This document shows, one piece after another, positions 1-9,117 of a DNA stretch of 64,000 nt (the stretch's first letter is position 1; every line of letters begins with the position of its first letter). The notes under the pieces were generated by a model, which saw nothing but the letters and a program-made list of their open reading frames with translations, was not told the DNA's origin and made no database searches. The DNA comes from Nitrospirillum amazonense (GTDB taxonomy: Bacteria; Pseudomonadota; Alphaproteobacteria; Azospirillales; Azospirillaceae), in the NCBI RefSeq assembly GCF_007828045.1, contig NZ_VITN01000003.1:372001-436000 (forward strand). The letters run 5' to 3'. The position numbers were made by a program, and so were the translations under genes.

Positions 1-144
1 GCCGAGGAGGCGCGCAAGATCCACTATGGCGAGGCCGAGGCCAAGGCCATCTACGGCGAGACCACGGACGAGGAAGCGGCGGAGCTGGTGGATGAGGGTG
101 TGACCTTCGCCCGCATCCCCTGGGTGCCAAAGCACGATACTTGA
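1..144 (+). CDS. DUF1178 family protein, C-terminal fragment (cut by window edge)
   Basis: The first 47 codons of the window are open in frame 1 and end in TGA at 142-144. The tail reads as a charged segment with an ARKIHYGEAEAKAIYGE stretch followed by EEAAELVDEG and a final IPWVPK. This matches, from memory, the conserved C-terminus of the small DUF1178 proteins of alphaproteobacteria, which end with an R-x-I-H-Y-G-E motif. Their function is unknown; the missing N-terminal part normally carries a zinc-ribbon-like segment. The Nudix gene follows on the same strand after a repeat element. The family call is reasonable but rests on the tail only. Confidence 0.6.
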   Translation, partial: AEEARKIHYGEAEAKAIYGETTDEEAAELVDEGVTFARIPWVPKHDT

Positions 145-150
145 TCGTAT

Positions 151-246
151 TCCTCAAACGCCGGCGGGGCATCCGCCCCTTGGCTTGTCCTCACTTTCCA
201 GTCCGCTGATGCTCCCCGGAAAGTTCCGGCGCCCGCGGTCGCGGGC
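151..246 (+). repeat. Hairpin-array intergenic element, copy R1
   Basis: This is one of five near-complete copies of a dispersed intergenic element. Stem I is GGGGC/GCCCC around loop ATCC (166-179). Stem II pairs ACTTTCC (193-199) with GGAAAGT (218-224) across a conserved core containing GTCCGCTGA and GCTCCCC. Stem III is GCCCGC/GCGGGC around loop GGTC (231-246). The fourth hairpin seen in other copies is not clear here; instead a 9-bp inverted repeat, CCTGGCGCC at 259-267 and GGCGCCAGG at 303-311, lies just downstream. It begins 7 bp after the DUF1178 stop codon. Confidence 0.75.
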
Positions 247-350
247 CAGCGCTTCGCGCCTGGCGCCTTCGGGGGCAGGTGCTCTTTGAAGCGCTTCGTA
301 TCGGCGCCAGGCCCGCTATAGTGGCGGAAAGCAGCGAGGGAGAGCGCCCC

Positions 351-896
351 ATGTCCGATCCCGTGCCGACGTTCGGCCCCCGCGTGGTCACGGTGCCGCC
401 AGGGGAGGATAGGGAGCGGCTGGTCTGCCCCGACTGCGGCTACATCGCCTACGACAATCCCAAGATCGTGGTGGGCTCGGTCGCCCTGTGGCAGGACCGC
501 ATCCTGCTGTGCCGCCGCGCCATCCCGCCGCGAATCGGCTACTGGACCCTGCCTGCGGGCTATATGGAACTGGCGGAGACGACGCAGGACGGCGCCGCCC
601 GCGAGGCGTGGGAGGAGGCGGGCGCCCGCCTGGCCATCGGCCCCCTGCTGGCCGTCTACAACATCCCCCGCATCAGCCAGGTGCAACTGATCTACCTGGC
701 GCGGCTGACCAGCCCGGAGATCGCCGCCGGCCCGGAAAGCCAGGCGGTCGCCCTGTTCGCCTGGGACGATATCCCCTGGACCGACCTGGCCTTCCCCAGC
801 GTGGACTGGGCGCTGCGCGAGTATGAGGCGCGGCGGGATGTCATCCGCGCCGGCCAACCCTTCGCCCCCGCCACCAACCCGGTGGACGGGCTGTAG
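351..896 (+). CDS. Nudix hydrolase with half zinc ribbon
   Basis: This 181-residue protein has a complete Nudix box starting at GYMELAE and running through REAWEEAGA, the pattern G-x5-E-x7-R-E-x2-E-E-x-G that binds Mg2+ in diphosphate hydrolases. A CPDCG pair near residue 28 is followed by NPKIVVG, the usual arrangement in the ADP-ribose/NADH pyrophosphatase-like Nudix proteins of this class, although only one Cys pair is present. The ATG at 351 is preferred over the upstream frame opening because GAGGGAG sits about 10 bases before it. The likely substrate is a nucleoside diphosphate derivative; the exact one cannot be read from sequence. It is transcribed alone, with the next gene convergent. 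Confidence 0.88.
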   Translation: MSDPVPTFGPRVVTVPPGEDRERLVCPDCGYIAYDNPKIVVGSVALWQDRILLCRRAIPPRIGYWTLPAGYMELAETTQDGAAREAWEEAGARLAIGPLLAVYNIPRISQVQLIYLARLTSPEIAAGPESQAVALFAWDDIPWTDLAFPSVDWALREYEARRDVIRAGQPFAPATNPVDGL

Positions 897-916
897 GACG
901 CACCACGTCCTGAGGG

Positions 917-1372
917 TCAGAAATACACCTGGTGGCTGACCATGTCGCGCAGGCGGTCGCTCTTGGGATCGGTGTATTCCTCCGGCAGGCCGTCCTGGAC
1001 GCGCAGCCAGGACAGCCGGCTTTCCACGCCGCAATGCACCTCCGGCGCCACCGCCTCCGGGTTGTCCAGGCTGCCGATGGTGACGCTCATCCAGTCGCTG
1101 TCGGGATAGGCGAAGGTCAGCGGCGTGCCGCACTGGGCGCAGAATCCCCGCTCCGCCACCGAGGAGGAGGCGTAGAAGGTGGGCCGGCCCGTTCCGCTCC
1201 AGGTCACCGTGTCCTTGCGCACCCCCGCCAGCGCGGCGAAGACGTTGCCCACGGCGCGCTGGCACATGCGGCAATGGCAGAAGTGCACGCCCTCCGGCGT
1301 CATGGTGCTGTGATAACGCACGGCGCCGCATTGGCAGCCGCCGGTGACGCCTTCGGGTTTGCCGTCGCTCAT
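917..1372 (-). CDS. GFA family (glutathione-dependent formaldehyde-activating type) zinc protein
   Basis: This 151-residue protein has the GFA fold signature: GGCQCGAVRY at the start, then HFCHCRMCQRA and later FCAQCGTPL, giving the C-x-C, C-x-C-x2-C and C-x2-C ligands that bind zinc. Members include Gfa of Paracoccus but most have no proven role, so formaldehyde handling should not be assumed. The start at 1372 is supported by an AAGGAGG ribosome-binding site in the opposite strand about 7 bases upstream. The ATG overlaps by ATGA the stop of a short upstream frame (1369-1503). It is convergent with the Nudix gene. Confidence 0.88.
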   Translation of the reverse strand: MSDGKPEGVTGGCQCGAVRYHSTMTPEGVHFCHCRMCQRAVGNVFAALAGVRKDTVTWSGTGRPTFYASSSVAERGFCAQCGTPLTFAYPDSDWMSVTIGSLDNPEAVAPEVHCGVESRLSWLRVQDGLPEEYTDPKSDRLRDMVSHQVYF

Positions 1373-1503
1373 TCCGCTGCCTCCTTGGCCGCCGTTTCCT
1401 TGATGTCCGTCCGCTTGATGCCATCCAGCACCCGGCGGGTGTTGGCGGCGCAATCCAGTCCCTGGGGGCTATTCTCCAGTTTCCTGGAGTTCGCCGCCGA
1501 CAT
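1369..1503 (-). CDS. Possible 44-residue small ORF coupled to the GFA gene
   Basis: A short ATG frame on the minus strand encodes a hydrophilic peptide ending KETAAKEAAE. Its TGA overlaps the GFA start codon as ATGA, the geometry of translational coupling. There is no clear ribosome-binding site before its own ATG and no family is recognised. The opposite strand over 1472-1552 also reads as protein-like codons, so the stretch may instead be a decayed gene. It is reported with low confidence. Confidence 0.28.
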   Translation of the reverse strand: MSAANSRKLENSPQGLDCAANTRRVLDGIKRTDIKETAAKEAAE

Positions 1504-1617
1504 CAATCAGGTGGCGCGCATGCCGCTCTTGGACCGCAAGCGCATGGCCTGAAACGCCAACGGCGCGGAACCCCCGAAGGACCCGCGCCGTCGCTCATAA
1601 CACGCCGGTGCGTCCGC

Positions 1618-3027
1618 TCAGTTCAGCGTGCGCACGTCCGTCAGCTTGCCGGTCAGGGCGGCGGCGGCGGCCATCTCGGGGCTGACCAGATGGGTACGGC
1701 CGCCGGGGCCCTGGCGGCCCTCGAAGTTGCGGTTGGAGGTGGAGGCGCAGCGCTCACCCGGCTTCAGCTTGTCGTCGTTCATGGCCAGGCACATGGAACA
1801 GCCGGGCTCCCGCCAGTCGAAGCCGGCGGCGACGAACACCTTGTCCAGGCCCTCGGACTCGGCCTGTTCCTTCACCAGGCCGGAACCCGGGACCACCATG
1901 GCGTAGATGCCGTCCTTCACATGGCGGCCTTCCACCACCTTGGCGGCGGCGCGCAGATCCTCAATGCGGCTGTTGGTGCAGCTGCCGATGAAGACCTTGT
2001 CCACGGGAATGGCGTCCAGCGGCGTGCCGGCCGTCAGCCCCATGTACTTCAGTGCGCGTTCCATGGCGGCGCGGCGGTGCTCATCCGCCTCGTCGGCGGG
2101 GTTGGGCACGGCGGCGGTGATGGGCAGCACGTCCTGCGGGCTGGTGCCCCAGGTGACCATGGGGGCGATGTCCTCGGCCTTCAGCACGACCTCGCGATCG
2201 TACACAGCGCCCTCGTCTGAGGGCAGGCTCCTCCACCAGTTGACGGCCTGTTCCCAGGTCGCCGCCTTGGGCGCCTGCGGGCGGCCCTTCAGGTAGTCGA
2301 ACGTGGTCTCGTCCGGGGCGATCAGGCCGGCGCGGGCGCCCGCCTCGATGGCCATGTTGCAGACCGTCATGCGGCCTTCCATGCTGAGGCCGCGGATGAC
2401 GGAGCCCGCGAACTCGATGACATGGCCGGTGCCGCCGGCGGTGCCGATCTTGCCGATGATGGCCAGCACCACGTCCTTGGCGGTCACGCCCACGGGCAGC
2501 TCGCCATCCACGGTGATGCGCATGTTCTTCGACGGCTTCAGCAGCAGGGTCTGCGTGGCCAGCACGTGCTCCACGTCCGAGGTGCCGATACCGAAGGCCA
2601 GGGCGCCGAAGGCCCCGTGCGTGGCGGTGTGGCTGTCGCCGCAGACGATGGTCATGCCCGGCTGGGTCAGCCCCTGCTCCGGCCCCACGACGTGGACGAT
2701 ACCCTGGCGGATATCGGACATGTCGTAGTAGTCGACGCCGAATTCCTGGGTGTTGATGGCCAGCTGCTCCACCTGGATGCGGCTTTCCTCATTCTTGATG
2801 CCGGCCAGACGGTCATGGCTGGTGGGGACGTTGTGGTCGGCCACGGCCAGGGTGGCGGACGGGCGGCGCACCTTGCGGCCGGCCATGCGCAAGCCCTCGA
2901 ACGCCTGCGGGCTGGTCACCTCGTGCACGAGGTGGAGATCGATGTAGAGCACGCAGGTGCCGTCCTCCTGGCGGTGGACGACGTGGCTGTCCCAAATCTT
3001 GTCATAGAGGGTGCGCGGCTTGCCCAT
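1618..3027 (-). CDS. leuC: 3-isopropylmalate dehydratase large subunit
   Basis: LeuC with LeuD isomerises 2-isopropylmalate to 3-isopropylmalate in leucine biosynthesis, using a 4Fe-4S cluster in the cytoplasm. The 469-residue protein is the usual full length. The aconitase-family marks are all present: [20 protein letters not shown] near residue 130, [13 protein letters not shown] near 347 with the first cluster cysteine, and [11 protein letters not shown] near 407 with the other two. [14 protein letters not shown] follows near 425. leuD and leuB are not in the window, so the operon is not complete here. The start is the only sensible one before [15 protein letters not shown]. Confidence 0.97.
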   Translation of the reverse strand: MGKPRTLYDKIWDSHVVHRQEDGTCVLYIDLHLVHEVTSPQAFEGLRMAGRKVRRPSATLAVADHNVPTSHDRLAGIKNEESRIQVEQLAINTQEFGVDYYDMSDIRQGIVHVVGPEQGLTQPGMTIVCGDSHTATHGAFGALAFGIGTSDVEHVLATQTLLLKPSKNMRITVDGELPVGVTAKDVVLAIIGKIGTAGGTGHVIEFAGSVIRGLSMEGRMTVCNMAIEAGARAGLIAPDETTFDYLKGRPQAPKAATWEQAVNWWRSLPSDEGAVYDREVVLKAEDIAPMVTWGTSPQDVLPITAAVPNPADEADEHRRAAMERALKYMGLTAGTPLDAIPVDKVFIGSCTNSRIEDLRAAAKVVEGRHVKDGIYAMVVPGSGLVKEQAESEGLDKVFVAAGFDWREPGCSMCLAMNDDKLKPGERCASTSNRNFEGRQGPGGRTHLVSPEMAAAAALTGKLTDVRTLN

Positions 3028-3262
3028 GGATCTTCACTCTGATGCGGACCGACATTTCCGAAACACGAAAACCCATGCGGTGGGTCTTTTTGTTTCACGG
3101 AGGCGCAGAATAACGACCGGTCCTGTCGCGGACAAGGGTCGCACACCGCCATGGATCGCATAGCGGTCATTTGTTCTTGCGTCCCCAGCACCGGCGAAGA
3201 CCCCCCAGGCCCCAGCCCCGACCAGGGCCGCCGGCGTCCGAGGCAACCAAACAGCTGGCAAT

Positions 3263-3293
3263 AAAAACCCCGCCTTTCGGGCGGGGCTTTTTA
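3263..3293. terminator. Bidirectional rho-independent terminator
   Basis: CCCCGCC (3268-3274) pairs with GGCGGGG (3280-3286) around loop TTTCG. The stem is flanked by five A on one side and five T on the other, so it can end transcripts in both directions. It lies 5 bases after the stop of the minus-strand DUF4167 gene and is most likely its terminator. Confidence 0.85.
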
Positions 3294-3297
3294 TCAA

Positions 3298-3753
3298 CTA
3301 AGCGCTCAGCGGCTCGCGTTCGTCTTCGGCCTGGGCATCGCCCTCGCCGTCGTCGCCCGTCTCGCCGCCCTCGGCGTCGTCGTAGCCCGTCTGCGGCTGA
3401 TAAGGCCGGGGCTCGCCGCCGCGCTGGCGCTGTTCGGACTCGTTGATCTGCGTGATGATGCGGAAATAGTGCTCCGCATGCTGCAGATAGTTTTCCGCCG
3501 CCACCCGGTCGCCGGACGATTGGGCGTCACGGGCCAGGGCCAGGTACTTCTCATGCACCTGGAAGGCGTTGCCGCGGATGCGCACATCCGGGCCGTTGCT
3601 GTCAAAGGTCTGGTGGCGCAGGGGCACGTTCTGGCGGCGGTTGTTGCCGCCACCATTGTTGCCGCCGCCATTGCCGCCGCTGTTGCCGCCGGCATTGCCA
3701 CCGTTGTTACCGCCGCGTCCACGCGAACGCCTGGAGTTCGGTCCCTGTCTCAT
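3298..3753 (-). CDS. DUF4167 domain protein, putative RNA-binding-like
   Basis: This is a 151-residue basic protein. Residues 1-40 are a low-complexity Arg/Gly/Asn tract (repeated NNGGN/GGNNG). The middle (about 48-105) holds the DUF4167 signature SNGPDVRIRGNAFQVHEKYLALARDAQSSGD and AENYLQHAEHYFRII, and the C-terminus is acidic. The family is conserved in alphaproteobacteria, commonly next to prmC-prfA as here. The function is unknown; the RG/N-rich tail suggests nucleic-acid contact, which is inference only. It is followed at once by a strong terminator, so it is a monocistronic or last gene. Confidence 0.85.
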   Translation of the reverse strand: MRQGPNSRRSRGRGGNNGGNAGGNSGGNGGGNNGGGNNRRQNVPLRHQTFDSNGPDVRIRGNAFQVHEKYLALARDAQSSGDRVAAENYLQHAEHYFRIITQINESEQRQRGGEPRPYQPQTGYDDAEGGETGDDGEGDAQAEDEREPLSA

Positions 3754-4076
3754 CCGACTGCTGCTCTAGCCCCGTTGGAGTTCGATGCATGCCGTGCCAA
3801 GGGGGCGGACATCATCATCCGCGCCACCGCATCCGATCCCGGAATCCACACCGTAACCCGGAAGGAAACCGGATCGGCCATGCTGGGCAAACTGGCATGC
3901 CGTGGTGATCATCATTGGCCCATGAACGCTAGCCCGGCTTCTATAACGGTGTCCCCCGTTTCGAACCTGGCGCGTCGCCCCTTCGGCCTTCACCACGCAA
4001 AATGACCCTAAACGCTGAATCCCGCTAATCCAACATTTTTTTTGGCGATGCCGCCCTGCGCGGTAGGCGCAAGCGG
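3754..4076. other. Intergenic gap between prmC and the DUF4167 gene
   Basis: These 323 bases hold no supportable gene on either strand. The part nearest 3753 must contain the promoter and leader of the DUF4167 gene. An eight-T run at about 4036-4043 lies downstream of the prmC stop but has no strong hairpin before it in the transcribed strand. No repeat copy was found here. Confidence 0.5.
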
Positions 4077-4979
4077 TCAGGGGCCTTGGTCTTTTGGGGA
4101 ATCAGGCGGCCGCCGGGCGGCGACCACCCGGTCGTGGCCGGCCAAATCGTCCACCCGTTCCAGCACCTCCAGGCCTGCGGCGGTGAACAGGGCCGCCACG
4201 TCCGCCCCCTGGCCGGCGCCATGCTCCACCGCCAGCAGGCCCCCGGGCACCAGCAGGCCACCGGCCACCGTGGCCAGGTGACGGTACGGGGCCAGCCCGT
4301 CGGCGCCGCCGTCCAGTGCGCGCAGGGGGTCGAAGGTCCGCACCTCCGGCTCCAGGCCGGCGATGTCGGCGGCCGGGATGTAGGGCGGGTTGGAAACGAT
4401 GGCGTCGAAGCGGGTCCCGCCGCCCAGGGCGTCCGTCCAACTGCCGACCACGAAGGCGCTGCGGCCGGCGAATCCCAGGGCCCCCGCGTTGGCGGCGGCG
4501 GCGCGGGCGGCGCCAGGGACGATGTCCACGCCCAGGCCCCAGGCGCCCGGCATCTCGGACAGAAGCGCCAGCAGGATGCAGCCGCTGCCCGTGCCCAGGT
4601 CCAGCAGCCGCCGGGGGCGCTGGCCGTCGGGCAGGTGGCGCAACGCGGTTTCCACCAGGGTCTCGGTATCGGGGCGGGGATCCAGCGTGTCCGGCGCCAG
4701 GCGAAACTCCAGGCTCCAGAACTCCCGCCTGCCCAGGATGCGCGACACCGGTTCGCGCGCCGCCCGACGGTCGACCAGGGTGGCCAGGGCGGCCTGGGCC
4801 TCGACCGGCACCGGCCGGTCGCCGTCCAGCAGCAGGGCGGTGCGCGACCAGCCCAGCGCCTCCTCCGCCAGCAGGCGCACATCCAGCCGGGGGCTGGCGC
4901 AGCCGGCGGCGGCGAGGCGTTCCTCGGCCGCCTTCAGGACATCGCGAAGGGGCAACGGGGCGCCCACGGGCCCGCTCAC
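4077..4979 (-). CDS. prmC: Peptide chain release factor N5-glutamine methyltransferase
   Basis: PrmC (HemK) methylates the glutamine of the GGQ motif in release factors with S-adenosylmethionine. The 300-residue protein carries the N-terminal helical domain and then a Rossmann methyltransferase with [18 protein letters not shown] (motif I). The catalytic NPPY is in [14 protein letters not shown], and [14 protein letters not shown] follows. The start is a GTG that overlaps the prfA stop as GTGA, so the enzyme is translationally coupled to its own substrate RF1. Length and motif order are normal for the family. Confidence 0.96.
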   Translation of the reverse strand: MSGPVGAPLPLRDVLKAAEERLAAAGCASPRLDVRLLAEEALGWSRTALLLDGDRPVPVEAQAALATLVDRRAAREPVSRILGRREFWSLEFRLAPDTLDPRPDTETLVETALRHLPDGQRPRRLLDLGTGSGCILLALLSEMPGAWGLGVDIVPGAARAAAANAGALGFAGRSAFVVGSWTDALGGGTRFDAIVSNPPYIPAADIAGLEPEVRTFDPLRALDGGADGLAPYRHLATVAGGLLVPGGLLAVEHGAGQGADVAALFTAAGLEVLERVDDLAGHDRVVAARRPPDSPKDQGP

Positions 4980-6061
4980 TGCAGTTCGGCCAGGCGCTCC
5001 GCCTCATCCTGGGCGATCAGCGCTTCCACCACCTCATCCAGGGCCTCGCCCGCCATGACCTTGTCGATCTTGTAGAGCGTCAGGTTGATGCGGTGGTCGG
5101 TCACCCGGCCTTGGGGGAAGTTGTAGGTGCGGATGCGTTCGGAACGGTCGCCGCTGCCCACCTGGCTCTTGCGGTTGGCGGCACGTTCCGCGTCCAGGGC
5201 GCTGCGCTGCAGGTCATACAGACGGGAACGCAGCACGCGCAGGGCCTTGGCCTTGTTCTTGTGTTGCGACTTCTCATCCTGCTGGCTGACCACCAGGCCG
5301 GTGGGCAGGTGGGTGATGCGTACGGCGCTGTCGGTGGTGTTGACCGACTGGCCGCCGGGACCGCTGGAGCGGAACACGTCAATGCGCAGGTCCTTCTCGT
5401 CGATCTGGATGTCCACCTCCTCCGCCTCGGGCAGGACGGCCACGGTGGCGGCGGAGGTATGGATGCGCCCCTGGGTTTCCGTCGCCGGCACGCGCTGCAC
5501 CCGGTGCACGCCCGATTCGAACTTCAGCCGGCGGAACACACCCCGGCCGGAAATGCTGGCGATGGCTTCCTTGTAGCCGCCCAGGCCGGTCTCCGAGATC
5601 TCGATGACCTCGAAACGCCAACCCTGGATGCCGGCATAGCGGCGGTACATGTCGAACAGGTTGGCGGCGAACAGGGCCGCCTCGTCGCCGCCGGTGCCGG
5701 CACGCACCTCCAGCATGGCGTTTTTGTCGTCGGCGGCATCCTTGGGCAGCAGGGCCAGCATGACCTGGCGCTCCAGTCCGGGCAGGGCCTTCTCCGCCTG
5801 GATCAGTTCCTCTTGCGCCAGCTCGCGCATCTCGGGATCGGCCTCCGCCTCCGCCATGCGGGCGAGATCCGCCAGGTCGGACCGGGCGCGGCGCAGGTCC
5901 GCGATCGACTCCGCTACCGGCGTCAGCTCCGCGAACTCCTTGCTCATGCGGGTGTAGGCGTCGGCCGCCAGCGTGCCCGTCGCCAGGGCGTCGCGCAGCT
6001 CGTCATGCCGGGCCGACAGCTTGGCCAGCGTGTCCCCGAACCGTTCTTCCAATGTGGTCAT
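4976..6061 (-). CDS. prfA: Peptide chain release factor 1
   Basis: RF1 recognises UAA and UAG and triggers peptide release on the ribosome. The 361-residue protein contains the codon-recognition PAT tripeptide in [16 protein letters not shown] and the catalytic GGQ in [16 protein letters not shown]. It has the full-length family architecture. It is the first gene of the prfA-prmC pair on the minus strand, with a 4-base overlap to prmC. Copy R2 of the repeat element lies just upstream of its start. Confidence 0.97.
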   Translation of the reverse strand: MTTLEERFGDTLAKLSARHDELRDALATGTLAADAYTRMSKEFAELTPVAESIADLRRARSDLADLARMAEAEADPEMRELAQEELIQAEKALPGLERQVMLALLPKDAADDKNAMLEVRAGTGGDEAALFAANLFDMYRRYAGIQGWRFEVIEISETGLGGYKEAIASISGRGVFRRLKFESGVHRVQRVPATETQGRIHTSAATVAVLPEAEEVDIQIDEKDLRIDVFRSSGPGGQSVNTTDSAVRITHLPTGLVVSQQDEKSQHKNKAKALRVLRSRLYDLQRSALDAERAANRKSQVGSGDRSERIRTYNFPQGRVTDHRINLTLYKIDKVMAGEALDEVVEALIAQDEAERLAELQ

Positions 6062-6097
6062 GGTCGTTCCGTCATCCCGTGTCCGGGCTGACTAAAG

Positions 6098-6226
6098 CCC
6101 CTCAAGCGCCAGGCGCGGCCATCCGGCCGCTTGGCTTGTCCTCAGTTTCCAGTCCGCTGACGCTCCCCAGAAACTTCCGGCGGCTGCGGTGGCAGCCTGG
6201 CGGCATGAGCAAAGGCCCATGCCGCG
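6098..6226 (+). repeat. Hairpin-array intergenic element, copy R2
   Basis: Four hairpins are visible in order. Stem I is GCGGCC/GGCCGC with loop ATCC (6115-6130). Stem II pairs AGTTTC (6144-6149) with GAAACT (6170-6175) across the conserved GTCCGCTGACGCTCCCC core. Stem III is GGCTGC/GCAGCC with loop GGTG (6182-6197). Stem IV pairs GCGGCATG (6200-6207) with CATGCCGC (6218-6225). It sits between the prfA start and the ispG stop. Confidence 0.82.
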
Positions 6227-6238
6227 GGCATTCTCATA

Positions 6239-7390
6239 CTACTCGGCGGCAGCGGCGGCTTCCTCGGCGGCCTGGGCGGCCTTGATCTCCTCGGCCTTCT
6301 TCTCCACCAGCGACACCAGGTGGTCGACGATGCTCTCGTCCTTCAGGCGATGGGCCGGCTGGCCCGCCAGGAACACCTGGTGCACGCCCTTGCCGCCACC
6401 GGTGAAGCCGATGTCGGTCATGGTGGCCTCGCCCGGGCCGTTCACCACGCAGCCGATGACCGAGACGGTCATGGGGGTGGTGATGTGGGCCAGCCGCTCC
6501 TCCAGTACCTCAACCGTCTTGATGACGTCGAACTGCTGGCGGGCGCAGGACGGGCAGGAGATGACGGTGACGCCGCGGCGGCGCAGGCCCAGCGACTTCA
6601 GCATCTCGAAGCCGACCTTGACCTCCTCCTCCGGGGGGGCGGACAGCGACACGCGGATGGTGTCGCCAATGCCCGACCACAGCAGCATGCCCAGGCCGAT
6701 GGAGGACTTCACGGTGCCGGCGCGCAGGCCGCCGGCCTCGGTGATGCCGATGTGCAGGGGATAGTCGCAGGCCTCGGCCAGGCCCTGGTAGGCGGCCACG
6801 GCCAGGAACACGTCCGACGCCTTCACGGAAATCTTGAACTCCCGGAAGTCATGGTCTTCCAGGATCTTGGCGTGGGTCAGGGCACTTTCCACCAGGGCCT
6901 CGGGGCAGGGCTCGCCATAGCGCTCCAGCAGCTCGCGCTCCAGCGAGCCGGCGTTGACGCCGATGCGCATGGCGCAGCCATGGTCCTTGGCGGCCTGCAC
7001 CACCTCGCGCACCCGATCGGCGGAACCGATGTTGCCGGGGTTGATGCGCAGGCAGGCGGCACCCGCCTCGGCGGCCTCGATGGCGCGCTTATAGTGGAAA
7101 TGGATGTCGGCCACGATGGGCACGTGCACCGCCTTCACGATCTCCTTCAGTGCCGCCGTCGATTCCTCGTCGGGGCAGGAGACGCGGACCATGTCGGCGC
7201 CGGCCTCTTCGGCCCGCAACACCTGCTCGATCGTCGCCTTGGCGTCGGCGGTCAGGGTGTTGGTCATGGTCTGGACGGAAATCGGCGCGTCGCCACCGAC
7301 CAGGACGTTGCCGACACGAATCTGACGGGAGGTCCGGCGCAGGATCTGGCGATACGCACGATGGGAGGTGGACATGGGAACTGGCCTCAT
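6239..7390 (-). CDS. ispG: 4-hydroxy-3-methylbut-2-enyl diphosphate synthase (flavodoxin/ferredoxin)
   Basis: IspG (GcpE) converts MEcPP to HMBPP in the non-mevalonate isoprenoid pathway with a 4Fe-4S cluster. The 383-residue protein has the TIM-barrel part ([38 protein letters not shown]). Its C-terminal cluster ligands are in [14 protein letters not shown] and [13 protein letters not shown]. The short bacterial form is present, without the plant insert. An alternative start at the second Met (7375) is equally possible, because neither ATG has a strong ribosome-binding site. The C-terminus is an Ala/Glu-rich tail ([14 protein letters not shown]). Confidence 0.96.
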   Translation of the reverse strand: MRPVPMSTSHRAYRQILRRTSRQIRVGNVLVGGDAPISVQTMTNTLTADAKATIEQVLRAEEAGADMVRVSCPDEESTAALKEIVKAVHVPIVADIHFHYKRAIEAAEAGAACLRINPGNIGSADRVREVVQAAKDHGCAMRIGVNAGSLERELLERYGEPCPEALVESALTHAKILEDHDFREFKISVKASDVFLAVAAYQGLAEACDYPLHIGITEAGGLRAGTVKSSIGLGMLLWSGIGDTIRVSLSAPPEEEVKVGFEMLKSLGLRRRGVTVISCPSCARQQFDVIKTVEVLEERLAHITTPMTVSVIGCVVNGPGEATMTDIGFTGGGKGVHQVFLAGQPAHRLKDESIVDHLVSLVEKKAEEIKAAQAAEEAAAAAE

Positions 7391-7515
7391 GGGGGAATTT
7401 GATCGGTAAAGTGCTGCCGGAAGGCCCCGGGATCAAGAGGCCATCGCACAAGGCTTCACCGCGCCGTGTGCGGGACGGCGCGGTGCATAATGGTTAAGCG
7501 GCCGACGCGATTGCC

Positions 7516-9117
7516 CTATTTGCCGCCGGCGGCCTTATCCAGCGTGACCAGCACGATGTCGTTGCTGTGCATGGGTAGGGTGGTGGCATAACGGCCATCG
7601 GCGCCCACGGTAACGGTCTTGTCCGCCTCGGGCAGGTCGCGCGTCAGGTCGGTCAGTTTGGCCTGCTGCTCCGCCGACAGGGTCTTGGGCGCGCCCATGT
7701 CGATGTAGGCGGAATAGGCGTCGTTGGCGCGGAAGCCGGTGCGGTGCACGGCCAGGCGGTAGGTGCCTGGCTTCAGGCCCCGGAACGACACCTTGACCGG
7801 CGGGGCCGCCTTGTTGGGGATGACCTTGTTGTAGAAGGACCGGTTGCTGACCGGCTGGTGTGGCTGCTGGAAATCCCACACCAGGGCGGCGGCCTTGCCC
7901 TCCGTCGCGGACGCCATCACCTCGCCGTCCGTCACCGGCACCGCCTGGCCTTGCAGGGCGTGCAGGTACTTGTACGCGAAGTAGGCCGGCTTGCGGATGC
8001 CCTCGCGGTTCATCAGGCCGAAGCCGCCCTCGAACGGGGCGGTGGGCGGGCCGGGTTCCTCGAACAGGTCGCTGTAGGTCCAGTAGCTCATGCCCTGGAC
8101 CATGCCTTGGCTGGCCTTCAGCTTGGCCAGGATGTAGGGCGCGCTGATGTAGCTGTCGTGTACCAGGTCACGCGGGGTGTAGCTGGTGCTCCACTCCGTG
8201 AAATAGAGCGGCAGGGTGGGGAAGCGTGAGGCGGCGATCTGCTGGCGCACCTTGCGCACGTCGCCCACGATGGCATCGGGCGAGGGCGACAGCTTGGTGT
8301 CGGCCTTGCCGGCCTCATCCAGGAAACCGCCGTCCACGCCATAGGTGTGGGTGGTGACGAAGTCCACGGGCGCGCCGCTCTTGGCCACATGGTCCAGGAA
8401 TTCCGGCACCCAGGTGGCACCGGCGGTGGCGGGGCCGCCCACGCGCAGTTCCGGGTCGATGGCCTTCATGGTGTTGGCCGTCAGGTCGTACAGCGCGAAA
8501 TACGCCTGCTGGTCGCCGCCTTCCCAGAAGCCCGCCAGGTTGGGCTCGTTCCACACCTCGAAGAACCAGCTGCGCACCTCGGCCTGGCCGTAGCGCGCCT
8601 CGATGTGCTGGACGAAGGCGGTGATCAGGTCGCGCCAGGCGTTGGGCCGGGGGTGGGAGGTGTTGCCCTCCCAATAGAAAATCTTGTTCTCCGACGTTGC
8701 CATGGCCTTGGGCGTAAAGCCCAGCTCGACGAAGGGCTTCAGCCCGCGCGCCTTCAGGTCGTCGTACAGTTGGTCGATCTTGCTCCAGTCATAGGTGATG
8801 GTGCCGTTCTCGACCTTCACCGTGCCCAGCACGTCATGGAAGATGGCGTGGAAGCGGATGTAGCGGAAGCCCAGCTCATCCTGCGTGGTCTTCAACTGCG
8901 CCATGCTGTCCGGCCGCATCAGGGTGCCCGGAAAATCGGACCCGATGGACAGGTCGTAGAAGCGGTCCAGCGGCTGGGTCGCCTTGGCCACGTCCACCTC
9001 GACCTGGCGGATGCGGCCTTCGGCCCGGGCCGCCTTGGGCGCCAGGCCCACGGCCAGGGCCACGCAGGCGGAAAGACAGGCGGCGACGGCCGCCTTGCTG
9101 CGAAACAGGGAAGCCAT
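7516..9117 (-). CDS. Exported GH39-type glycoside hydrolase (beta-xylosidase-like)
   Basis: This is a 533-residue protein with a signal peptide (residues 1-32, cut after KAARA). The catalytic barrel carries the acid/base Glu191 in FFEVWNEPNLAGFW and the likely nucleophile Glu308 in LYFTEWSTSY, the pair expected in clan GH-A family 39. A C-terminal beta-domain (about 380-533) includes KVSFRGLKPGTYRLAVHRTGF. The substrate could be a xyloside or another beta-linked sugar of plant or exopolysaccharide origin; sequence alone does not decide. Its ATG shares one base with the stop (TGATG) of the upstream RodZ-like gene, so translation is probably coupled, an unusual pairing of functions. Confidence 0.82.
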   Translation of the reverse strand: MASLFRSKAAVAACLSACVALAVGLAPKAARAEGRIRQVEVDVAKATQPLDRFYDLSIGSDFPGTLMRPDSMAQLKTTQDELGFRYIRFHAIFHDVLGTVKVENGTITYDWSKIDQLYDDLKARGLKPFVELGFTPKAMATSENKIFYWEGNTSHPRPNAWRDLITAFVQHIEARYGQAEVRSWFFEVWNEPNLAGFWEGGDQQAYFALYDLTANTMKAIDPELRVGGPATAGATWVPEFLDHVAKSGAPVDFVTTHTYGVDGGFLDEAGKADTKLSPSPDAIVGDVRKVRQQIAASRFPTLPLYFTEWSTSYTPRDLVHDSYISAPYILAKLKASQGMVQGMSYWTYSDLFEEPGPPTAPFEGGFGLMNREGIRKPAYFAYKYLHALQGQAVPVTDGEVMASATEGKAAALVWDFQQPHQPVSNRSFYNKVIPNKAAPPVKVSFRGLKPGTYRLAVHRTGFRANDAYSAYIDMGAPKTLSAEQQAKLTDLTRDLPEADKTVTVGADGRYATTLPMHSNDIVLVTLDKAAGGK

